DNA of 49,036 nucleotides from Prevotella sp. UBA3837 (GTDB taxonomy: Bacteria > Bacteroidota > Bacteroidia > Bacteroidales > Bacteroidaceae). Where the stretch lies: the NCBI GenBank assembly GCA_002392835.1, contig DGHX01000016.1, forward strand, positions 96,923 through 145,958. Direction: 5' to 3'. The position numbers were made by a program, and so were the translations under genes. Below are positions 43,257 through 49,036 of the stretch, piece after piece (within the stretch, counting starts at the first letter, position 1; each line of letters opens with the position of its first letter). The notes under the pieces were generated by a model, which saw nothing but the letters and a program-made list of their open reading frames with translations, was not told the DNA's origin and searched no databases.

Positions 43257-43408
43257 CGGTTTTTCAGCATACGGTGGTGCACGAAAGGACATGAAGCAGG
43301 CCCCGCAGCCATGCAAACGTTTGTGCGCCACGGCTATATATGGCTGAGGCGTAGAAGTGATGCCGTTTTTCCTGCACCGCCATTGACAGTCAGCAGGTTA
43401 GAAAGGAG

Positions 43409-43443
43409 AACCTGCACCTGAACCTGCACCTGAACCTGCACCT
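43409..43443. repeat. 12-bp direct repeat
   Basis: AACCTGCACCTG occurs three times in tandem, the last copy one base short. It starts the repeat-rich part (43409-43742) of the 1.3-kb region between the amylase and lpxB. Confidence 0.9.
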
Positions 43444-43489
43444 AAGGCCGAACCCTTAGGCCGCAAGTCCCGAAGGGACGACAGAGCAC

Positions 43490-43640
43490 AGGCAGGGGTG
43501 CAACCCCTGCACACAGAGCGAATCGGAAAAGCCCTGAAGGGGCGAAGGAATACAGGCAGGGGTGCAACCCCTGCACATAGAACGAATCGGAAAAGCCCCG
43601 AAGGGGCGAAGGAATGCAGGCAGGGGTGCAACCCCTGCAA
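43490..43640. repeat. 64-bp tandem repeat of paired hairpins
   Basis: Units begin at 43490, 43554 and 43618 (third partial). Each holds the hairpin GCAGGGGTGCAACCCCTGC and ends with GCCCYGAAGGGGC. A degenerate unit precedes the first. The unit length and inner symmetry resemble REP/BIME-type intergenic repeats. No spacers differ, so it is not a CRISPR array. Confidence 0.9.
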
Positions 43641-43681
43641 GAATGCAGCAGCCCTTCGGGGCTAATCAACCGCACGGATTT

Positions 43682-43742
43682 GTCCGCGGCCCTGGTACTC
43701 TTTGTCCGCGGGCCGCGGACAAAGAGTACCAGGGCCGCGGAC
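43682..43742. repeat. 61-bp perfect palindrome followed by a T-run
   Basis: Two 30-bp arms (43682-43711 and 43713-43742) match perfectly around one G. The sequence after the right arm is TATTTTTT. The GC-rich stem plus T-run could end plus-strand transcription, but no gene here is known to need it. The core equals that of the palindrome at 22598. Confidence 0.95.
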
Positions 43743-44001
43743 TATTTTTTGGTACTACTCAGTCCTTCTTACGCGTTTAACGTCTCGGAACTGCGTAGCT
43801 GTTCAAGTCATGCACCACCTGGCTACGGACTTCGAGCTACTGTACGACAATACTGACCCCACCCCTGCCCCTCCCATGCACTACCCTTTATACACATCTT
43901 AGGCAAGCGCGGAGCAATGCCCCACACGAAACGACACAGTTCCAGCCCCTAAGAGAGATGGGGAACGGCCTGCACTCGAGCGGAACGAAAGCGAAACTTA
44001 A

Positions 44002-44175
44002 ATGAAGAACTCGTGGTGCAAGAAGTGGTGCAGGAAAAGGTGCCGGAAAAAGGGCGTAAACAACTGGCAGTCAGTACAGGTGCAGGAAAAGGGGGTCAGA
44101 TCTCGCAAAAAGCGGAAGGCCACCCGCATGGACGTCACAGCCTACGAGTGTTTGGATGCCGACTACATCGAATAG
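44002..44175 (+). CDS. Possible 57-aa Cys/Arg-rich small protein
   Basis: ATG 44002 opens MKNSWCKKWCRKRCRKKG, a strongly basic N-terminus with three Cys, followed by a second basic cluster (RSRKKRKATR) and an acidic end (CLDADYIE). No family recognised, no promoter or strong ribosome site seen. The charge pattern would suit nucleic-acid or membrane binding. It could also be a chance frame in repeat-rich DNA. From 43743 to 44001 I see no other supported feature. Confidence 0.35.
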   Translation: MKNSWCKKWCRKRCRKKGVNNWQSVQVQEKGVRSRKKRKATRMDVTAYECLDADYIE

Positions 44176-44188
44176 TACCTATCCAGGA

Positions 44189-44244
44189 GGCAAATTACCT
44201 GATATCTTGCCCCCTGCAAGTAGAAAAATATCAGATAATTTGCC
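44189..44244. promoter_or_regulatory. 17-bp inverted repeat, operator-like
   Basis: GGCAAATTACCTGATAT (44189-44205) and ATATCAGATAATTTGCC (44228-44244) pair with a single mismatch. The right arm covers the -33 TTG of the promoter at 44240-44269, so a bound regulator would block it. Confidence 0.75.
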
Positions 44245-44269
44245 CCTTTGCCGTTTTTTATTATCTTTG
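44240..44269 (+). promoter_or_regulatory. Promoter of ATPase remnant
   Basis: TTG 44240-44242 and TATCTTTG 44262-44269 are 19 bases apart, a consensus Bacteroidota promoter. The ATG of the remnant (44274) follows after four bases, so the transcript would be almost leaderless. Confidence 0.8.
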
Positions 44270-44273
44270 CGGC

Positions 44274-44321
44274 ATGAAACGAAGAAATATTTTCAATGAA
44301 TTGCAGAAGCACCTGTCTTAA
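44274..44321 (+). pseudogene. 5' remnant of an AAA_14/DUF4143-type ATPase
   Basis: A 15-codon frame, MKRRNIFNELQKHLS, ends at TAA. It resembles the first residues of Bacteroidota AAA_14 ATPases (MKR-x-IFNEL...), which then continue to a Walker A missing here. Promoter and operator-like repeat upstream are intact. From 44322 to 44480 I see only AT-rich DNA and a GACCCCACCCC-type stretch also present near 43855. Recognition is from memory and the remnant is short. Confidence 0.45.
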
Positions 44322-44484
44322 GTGTATGTTAAATAATAACTTGGTACAAATGAATTATTCACTGACCCCACCCCCGACCCCTTTGCAAAATAAATGAGCA
44401 AAAAAAATGCCACAAGGAAAGAAAAAGGTGCAGCGCCCGAAAGTACTTTCGCTCGGAAAAACAAAAATAAAATGTGATTTCATT

Positions 44485-44514
44485 TTGTTTTTCGCTCGCT
44501 TATTCGTACCTTTG
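44485..44514 (+). promoter_or_regulatory. lpxB: lpxB promoter
   Basis: TTG 44485-44487 and TACCTTTG 44507-44514 lie 19 bases apart. The lpxB ATG is at 44522, seven bases past the box, so the mRNA probably has a leader of at most a few bases. Confidence 0.8.
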
Positions 44515-44521
44515 CACCACG

Positions 44522-45760
44522 ATGAAATACTATCTTATAGCTGGCGAGGCCAGCGGCGATTTGCATGCCTCGCACCTCATGGCCGAGCTGCGGCGCCAGG
44601 ACGCACAGGCCGAGTTCCGCTTCTACGGCGGCGACCTGATGCTGCAGGCATGCGGCGGTAACGGTAACGATAACGCTAACAAAAACGCTGGCGCCAGCTG
44701 CGGCACGCTGGTGAAGCACTACCGCGAGCTGGCCTACATGGGTTTCGTGCCCGTGCTGCTCCACCTGCCCACCATCCTGCGCAACATGCGGCAGGCCAAG
44801 CGCGACATCAGACAGTGGCAGCCCGACGCCCTCATCCTGGTCGACTACCCGGGCTTCAACCTCAGCATAGCGAAGTATGTGAGGAAGTGGAAAGAGGAGA
44901 GCGGAAAGTGGAAAGAGGATACCCTTCCGCTGGTCTGCTACTATATCTCGCCGAAGATATGGGCGTGGAAGGAATACCGCATAAAGACCATCAAGCGCTG
45001 CATAGACCACCTGTACAGCATCCTGCCCTTCGAGGTGGACTTCTTCGAGCGCAAGCACCACTACCCCATCCACTACGTGGGCAACCCCACGGCCGACGAG
45101 GTGCGTGCCTTCCGCCAACAGGCAGCCGCCGGCAGCGACGACTTCCTGCAGCGCCACGGTCTGGAGCCCGGAAAGCCCGTCATAGCCCTGCTCTGCGGCA
45201 GCCGACGGCAGGAGATAAAGGACAACCTGCCCGCCATGCTGCAGGCCACCGATGCCCTGGCCGCCGACTACCAGGTGGTCATAGCCGGGGCACCGGCCAT
45301 AGAGCCCGACTACTACGCACCCCTGCTGCAAGGCCACCAGGCCCGCCTGTTGCCTGCCGGCAACACCTACGCACTGCTCCATCACGCCCACGCCGCACTT
45401 GTCACCAGCGGCACGGCAACCCTCGAGACGGCACTCTTCGGCGTGCCACAGGTGGTGTGCTACGCCATGTCGATGCCGCGCCTCATGGGCTGGCTGCGGC
45501 GCCGCGTGCTGAAAGTGAAATACATCTCGCTGGTGAACCTCATCGCCGACCGCGAAGTGGTGAGCGAGCTGGTGGCCGACTCCTTCACGCAGGAGAACCT
45601 CTGCCGCGAGCTGCAGGCCCTGCTGCCCGCTGACAGCCCCCGGCGCCAGCAGATGCTGCAGGGCTACCGCGAGGTGCAGAAGCGGCTGGGACAGCAGCGC
45701 GCTCCCGAGAACGCCGCACGACTCATCACGGAACAGCTGCACGGCCACGCCGAAGGCTGA
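44522..45760 (+). CDS. lpxB: Lipid-A-disaccharide synthase with two repeat insertions
   Basis: A 412-aa protein: MKYYLIAGEASGDLHASHLM (1-20), ELAYMGFVPVLLHLPTI, LILVDYPGFN (104-113), YYISPKIWAWKEYRI, HYVGNPTADEV and SGTATLETALFGVPQVVCYAM, all typical of LpxB. It joins UDP-diacylglucosamine and lipid X to make the lipid A disaccharide at the inner membrane. Two stretches are extra: NGNDNANKNAGA (about 46-57, hexamer repeat) and RKWKEESGKWKED (121-133, 21-bp repeat akin to that in surE). ATG 44522 matches the family start; an in-frame ATG 16 codons earlier precedes the promoter. Confidence 0.95.
   Translation: MKYYLIAGEASGDLHASHLMAELRRQDAQAEFRFYGGDLMLQACGGNGNDNANKNAGASCGTLVKHYRELAYMGFVPVLLHLPTILRNMRQAKRDIRQWQPDALILVDYPGFNLSIAKYVRKWKEESGKWKEDTLPLVCYYISPKIWAWKEYRIKTIKRCIDHLYSILPFEVDFFERKHHYPIHYVGNPTADEVRAFRQQAAAGSDDFLQRHGLEPGKPVIALLCGSRRQEIKDNLPAMLQATDALAADYQVVIAGAPAIEPDYYAPLLQGHQARLLPAGNTYALLHHAHAALVTSGTATLETALFGVPQVVCYAMSMPRLMGWLRRRVLKVKYISLVNLIADREVVSELVADSFTQENLCRELQALLPADSPRRQQMLQGYREVQKRLGQQRAPENAARLITEQLHGHAEG
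44655..44690 (+). repeat. lpxB: AACGAT-type hexamer repeat inside lpxB
   Basis: GGTAACGGTAACGATAACGC and following bases encode GNGNDNANKNA. The unit matches the intergenic hexamer arrays at 30217 and 31883. Six-base steps keep the frame. Confidence 0.8.
44883..44920 (+). repeat. lpxB: 21-bp repeat inside lpxB
   Basis: AAGTGGAAAGAGGAGAGCGG and the next AAGTGGAAAGAGGAT are 21 bases apart. The unit resembles the minisatellite in surE (39171). Confidence 0.75.
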
Positions 45761-45822
45761 ACGGCGACGGCAGTAAATTCCCCCCAATACGTTAAAGTTT
45801 ATTATAAGTTGGCACCCATCGT

Positions 45823-45852
45823 TTGTCGTTTGGACACGATTCGCTAACTTTG
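45823..45852 (+). promoter_or_regulatory. Promoter of the HerA-like gene
   Basis: TTG 45823-45825 and TAACTTTG 45845-45852 are 19 bases apart; ATG 45890 lies 37 bases after the box. Confidence 0.8.
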
Positions 45853-45889
45853 CATAGAATATTACGAACCTAACAGACAAAGACAGACT

Positions 45890-47563
45890 ATGTACGACAA
45901 AGAACACGGGCTGTACATCGCCCACTGCTCTGACGGAGCACTATGCATAGAAGGAAAGATGGCCAACCGCCACGGACTGATAGCGGGAGCCACGGGTACA
46001 GGAAAGACCGTCACGCTGCAGGTCATGGCCGAATCGTTCTGCCAGGCCGGTGTGCCCTGCTTCATGGCCGACATGAAGGGCGACCTGAGCGGCATATCGC
46101 AGCCGGGCAAGATGAGCGGATTCATAGAGAAGAGATGCAAAGAGTGGGGGGTGGCCCCCCCCTCGGCCCCCGAGGGGGCCACAATAGCATCTTCCCCTGA
46201 CAGCAAAACTACAGAAGCCCCCTCGGGGGCCGTAGGGGGGGCCTTTCCCCCATTCCAGTCCTGCCCCGTGCGTTTCTTCGACGTCTTCGGCGAGCAGGGG
46301 CACCCCATGCGCGCCACCGTCAGCCAGATGGGGCCGCAGCTGCTGAGCCGCCTGCTGGGCCTGAACGAGACGCAGGACGGCGTGCTGAACATCGTATTCC
46401 GCATTGCCGATGAGCGCGGACTGCTCATCCTCGACCTGAAGGACCTGCGCTCCATGCTCGACTACGTGTCGAAGCACGCCAAGGAATACACCACGAAGTA
46501 CGGCAACATATCGGCACAGACCGTGGGAGCCATACAGCGCACACTGCTGCAGCTGGAGGCTCAGGGCGCCAACAACTTCTTCGGCGAACCCTCCTTCGAC
46601 ATCTACGACCTCATGCAGACCGAGCAGGGCAAGGGCATCATGAACGTGCTGGCCGCCGACAAGCTGATGATGCAGCCCAAGCTCTACAGCACCTTCCTGC
46701 TCTGGCTCATGTCAGAACTCTACTCGAAGCTGCCAGAGGTGGGCGACCTCGAGCTGCCCAAGCTCGTCTTCTTCTTCGACGAGGCACACATGCTCTTCAC
46801 CGACACGTCGAAGGCACTGCTCGACAAGATTGAGCAGGTCATACGACTCATACGCTCAAAGGGCGTGGGCATATACTTCATCACGCAGAGCCCCACCGAC
46901 ATCCCCGAGAACATTCTGGGACAGCTGGGCAACCGCGTGCAGCACGCCCTGCGCGCCTACACGCCGAAGGACCAGAAGGCAGTGAAGACGGCTGCCGACA
47001 CCTTCCGCCCCAACCCCGCCTTCAAGACCGACGAGGCCATCATGCAGCTGGAGACCGGCGAGGCTCTCGTCAGCTTCCTCGACCCGAAGGGGGCACCCAG
47101 CATCGTGCAGCGCTCGAAGATACTCTTCCCGCTCAGCCAGATAGGGGCCATCACCGAGGGCCAGCGACTCGACATCATCAAGCAGAGCCGCATCTACGGC
47201 AAGTACGACACCATGGTCGACCGCGAGAGTGCCTACGAGATGCTACTCCGCGAGGCCGAGGAAGAGGCTGCCACGCAAGAGGCCGAGGCCGAGGAGGAGG
47301 CCGCCAAGAAAGCTGAGGCCAAGGAGGAGAAGAAGGCCAAGAGCAAGCCCGGACTGCTGTCGAAGGTATGGAAGGCCATACTCACCGCCATCACCTCGAC
47401 CTTCGCCGCCATACTGGGCACGTGGGTCAGCGACAAGGTGACGGGCAAGAAGACCAAGAGCAAGACCTCAGCCACAGGACGCGTAGTGAAGAACGCCACC
47501 AGCGCCGCCACACGAGCTGCTACGCGCGAGCTGACACGCGACATACTGGGGAACCTGAAGTAA
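45890..47563 (+). CDS. HerA/DUF853-type P-loop ATPase with repeat insertion
   Basis: A 557-aa protein: Walker A GATGTGKT (33-40), VPCFMADMKGDLSGI, FFDVFGEQGHPMR, FFFDEAHMLF (Walker B) and FITQSPTDIPENILGQLGNR. This set marks the DUF853 family of HerA-like helicase/translocases, of unproven cell role. The C-terminus is charged (EAEEEAAKKAEAKEEKK) and then basic. Residues about 87-123 form an extra Pro/Gly/Ala-rich stretch not expected in the family. It has its own promoter. Confidence 0.9.
   Translation: MYDKEHGLYIAHCSDGALCIEGKMANRHGLIAGATGTGKTVTLQVMAESFCQAGVPCFMADMKGDLSGISQPGKMSGFIEKRCKEWGVAPPSAPEGATIASSPDSKTTEAPSGAVGGAFPPFQSCPVRFFDVFGEQGHPMRATVSQMGPQLLSRLLGLNETQDGVLNIVFRIADERGLLILDLKDLRSMLDYVSKHAKEYTTKYGNISAQTVGAIQRTLLQLEAQGANNFFGEPSFDIYDLMQTEQGKGIMNVLAADKLMMQPKLYSTFLLWLMSELYSKLPEVGDLELPKLVFFFDEAHMLFTDTSKALLDKIEQVIRLIRSKGVGIYFITQSPTDIPENILGQLGNRVQHALRAYTPKDQKAVKTAADTFRPNPAFKTDEAIMQLETGEALVSFLDPKGAPSIVQRSKILFPLSQIGAITEGQRLDIIKQSRIYGKYDTMVDRESAYEMLLREAEEEAATQEAEAEEEAAKKAEAKEEKKAKSKPGLLSKVWKAILTAITSTFAAILGTWVSDKVTGKKTKSKTSATGRVVKNATSAATRAATRELTRDILGNLK
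46144..46256. repeat. GC-rich inverted repeat inserted in the HerA-like gene
   Basis: GGGGGTGGCCCCCCCCTCGG...CGAGGGGGCC and, after about 40 bases, GCCCCCTCGGGGGCC...GGGGGGGCC form mutually inverted GC-rich arms. The same kind of sequence (AGCCCCCCCTTCGGCCCCC) lies just after the gene at 47566-47586. It is translated as a 37-residue loop. Confidence 0.75.
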
Positions 47564-47616
47564 AAAGCCCCCCCTTCGGCCCCCAACGACAACCCATTTT
47601 AAAAACCCTGATAACT

Positions 47617-49036
47617 ATGAACGAAATTCTGAACCTGCAGCCAGCATGCATCTGGCGCAACTTCTACAAACTGACACAGGTGCCCCGCCCCAGCGGACAC
47701 TTAGAGAGAATACAGCAGTTCCTGCTCAGCTTCGCCAGCGAGGCCGGCGTCTTCGCCGAGAAGGACCCTGCAGGCAACATACACATGCGCAAGCCCGCCA
47801 CGCCCGGCATGGAGGGCCGCAAGGGCATCATACTGCAGGCACACATGGACATGGTGCCACAGAAGACGCCCGAGTCAACGCACAACTTCGAGACCGACCC
47901 CATAGAGCCGTGGATTGACGGCGAGTGGGTGAAGGCCCGCGGCACCACCCTCGGCGCCGACAACGGACTGGGCGTGGCAGCCATCATGGCCGTCATGGAG
48001 GACAAGAGCCTCAGGCACGGACCCATCGACGCACTCATCACCGCCGACGAAGAGACGGGCATGTACGGCGCCAACGACCTGCCCGAGGGCGAGCTGCAGG
48101 GCGACATCCTGCTCAACCTCGACTCAGAGCACTGGGGTAAGTTCGTCATCGGCTCGGCAGGAGGCATCGACGTCACCGCCACGCTGGAGTATAAGGAGGC
48201 CGACACCGACCCGGACGACGCTGCCGTGGCCATCGCCGTGCAGGGACTGCGCGGCGGACACAGCGGACTGGAGATCAACGAGGGACGCGCCAACGCCAAC
48301 AAGCTGCTGGTGCAGGTGGTGCGCCAGGCCATAGAAGAGCTGGAGGCACGCCTCTGCTCATGGCACGGAGGCAACATGCGCAACGCCATACCCTTCAAGG
48401 CCGTGGCAGTGCTCACCCTGCCAAAGGAGAACGTCGCAGCACTGAAAGAGGCAGTGACCGACTGGAAGGAGACGTTCAACGACGAGTTCAAGCTCATAGA
48501 GCCACAGGGCATAGAGGTGACCGCCGAGGAGGTGGAGGCACCGAAGACACAGGTGCCCGAGGAGATACAGGACAACCTCGTCGACGCCATCTACGCCTGC
48601 CACGACGGCGTCATACGCTTCATACCCGCCTACCCCACCGTGGTGGAGACATCGAGCAACCTCGCCATCATCGACATAGAGCAGGGCAAGGCTGCCATCA
48701 AGATTCTGGCACGCAGCAGCCGCGAGGACATGAAGGACTATGTGGTGACGATGCTCGAGAGCTGCTTCAGCATGGCCGGCATGAAGGTGGAGACCAGCGG
48801 CAGCTACGGCGGATGGGACCCCAACCCCGACAGCGAGGTGCTGCACCTGCTGCTGCGCGAGTACAAGGAGCTCTTCGGTGAGGACGGCATCATACAGGTG
48901 GACCACGCCGGACTGGAGTGCTCAGTCATACTGGGCAAGTACCCGCACCTCGACGTCGTCTCACTCGGCCCCACCATGAAGAGCCCGCACACCACCACCG
49001 AGCGTGCACTCATCAAGACCGTGGAGCCCTTCTGGC
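47617..49036 (+). CDS. pepD: Aminoacyl-histidine dipeptidase, M20 family (3' end beyond window)
   Basis: 473 codons are visible from ATG 47617: MNEILNLQPACIWRNFYKLT, IILQAHMDMVPQ (zinc His and Asp), TTLGADNGLGVAAIMA (metal-bridging Asp), ALITADEETGMYGA (catalytic Glu pair), LLNLDSEHWG and GLRGGHSGLEI. This is the PepD/cytosolic non-specific dipeptidase pattern; the enzyme cleaves Xaa-His and other dipeptides. Only the last few residues are missing (the PHTTTERA metal motif is present). The 53-base gap after the HerA-like gene shows a GC-rich repeat and no promoter, so the two may be co-transcribed. Confidence 0.95.
   Translation, partial: MNEILNLQPACIWRNFYKLTQVPRPSGHLERIQQFLLSFASEAGVFAEKDPAGNIHMRKPATPGMEGRKGIILQAHMDMVPQKTPESTHNFETDPIEPWIDGEWVKARGTTLGADNGLGVAAIMAVMEDKSLRHGPIDALITADEETGMYGANDLPEGELQGDILLNLDSEHWGKFVIGSAGGIDVTATLEYKEADTDPDDAAVAIAVQGLRGGHSGLEINEGRANANKLLVQVVRQAIEELEARLCSWHGGNMRNAIPFKAVAVLTLPKENVAALKEAVTDWKETFNDEFKLIEPQGIEVTAEEVEAPKTQVPEEIQDNLVDAIYACHDGVIRFIPAYPTVVETSSNLAIIDIEQGKAAIKILARSSREDMKDYVVTMLESCFSMAGMKVETSGSYGGWDPNPDSEVLHLLLREYKELFGEDGIIQVDHAGLECSVILGKYPHLDVVSLGPTMKSPHTTTERALIKTVEPFW

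Noticed and set aside
41615..43294. Long plus-strand open frame (559 codons) opposite the amylase
   Set aside because: It mirrors the GH13 gene, which has clear catalytic motifs. The frame is open only because of the GC-rich codon bias of the real gene; the translation is Val/Ala/His-rich without domains.
44480..45925. 481-codon minus-strand frame over lpxB
   Set aside because: Antisense shadow of lpxB with low-complexity Val/Leu/His/Gln composition and no recognisable domain.

Overview
The window looks like a chromosome segment of a Prevotella-like member of the Bacteroidota. The signs are repeated -7 boxes of the type TAnnTTTG (often with a TTG 19-20 bases upstream), an UpxY-type antiterminator at the head of a surface polysaccharide operon, a starch-degrading secreted enzyme ending in a type IX secretion-like tail, and Bacteroidota-typical AAA ATPase and Rpn-nuclease genes. 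All functional calls rest on reading motifs in the translated sequence; no database search was possible.

Layout. Bases 1-598 hold the 5' part of parA on the minus strand. From 599 to 1238 comes a control region: a terminal-inverted-repeat element, a promoter, and a leader with a stem-loop that encloses a 16-codon ORF. From 1239 to about 38650 runs one long, plus-strand capsule/exopolysaccharide locus: upxY, a secreted protein, two OmpA-like outer-membrane proteins, wza, wzc (BY-kinase with an 11x Gly-Tyr tail), an ABC polysaccharide exporter (wzm/wzt), then about 18 glycosyltransferase or transferase genes, a pyruvyltransferase, an EpsG-like membrane protein and a NeuD-like acetyltransferase. 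surE (38652-39509) is attached 4 bases after the last glycosyltransferase. A truncated, inverted copy of the 5' repeat element follows at 39539-39657. A minus-strand starch module (GH13 amylase plus a 54-aa protein) occupies 39736-43195. A 1.3-kb repeat-rich intergenic zone leads to the housekeeping genes lpxB, a HerA/DUF853-type ATPase and pepD (cut by the window end).

The polysaccharide genes form a mosaic. By eye, 12-21 kb and 28-35.7 kb are much more AT-rich than the ends, and some composition switches fall inside glycosyltransferase genes. Cut into the locus are genes with no obvious sugar role: three AAA ATPases (10444, 30415, 32035), two ATPase 5' remnants (28001; 44274 lies outside the locus) and an Rpn-family nuclease (13530). 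Several carry their own promoters. Three genes are frameshifted in ways that simple slippage could reverse (16-bp tandem duplication at 11355, A-rich run near 29590, A9 tract at 34219).

The most unusual structures are: a roughly 500-bp nested inverted repeat at 22355-22848 with a long palindrome near its centre; a second, 61-bp palindrome at 43682-43742 sharing the same core; repeated copies of the glycosyltransferase-end/epsG-start junction around the ATPases at 30-34 kb; an ATPase promoter and start region apparently captured in front of a glycosyltransferase at 28 kb; and in-frame repeat insertions in surE, lpxB and the HerA-like gene. Likely working model: UpxY promotes read-through of a long operon, the glycosyltransferases build a pyruvylated/acetylated polysaccharide, Wzm/Wzt and Wza/Wzc export it, and repeats plus cassette insertions diversify the locus.
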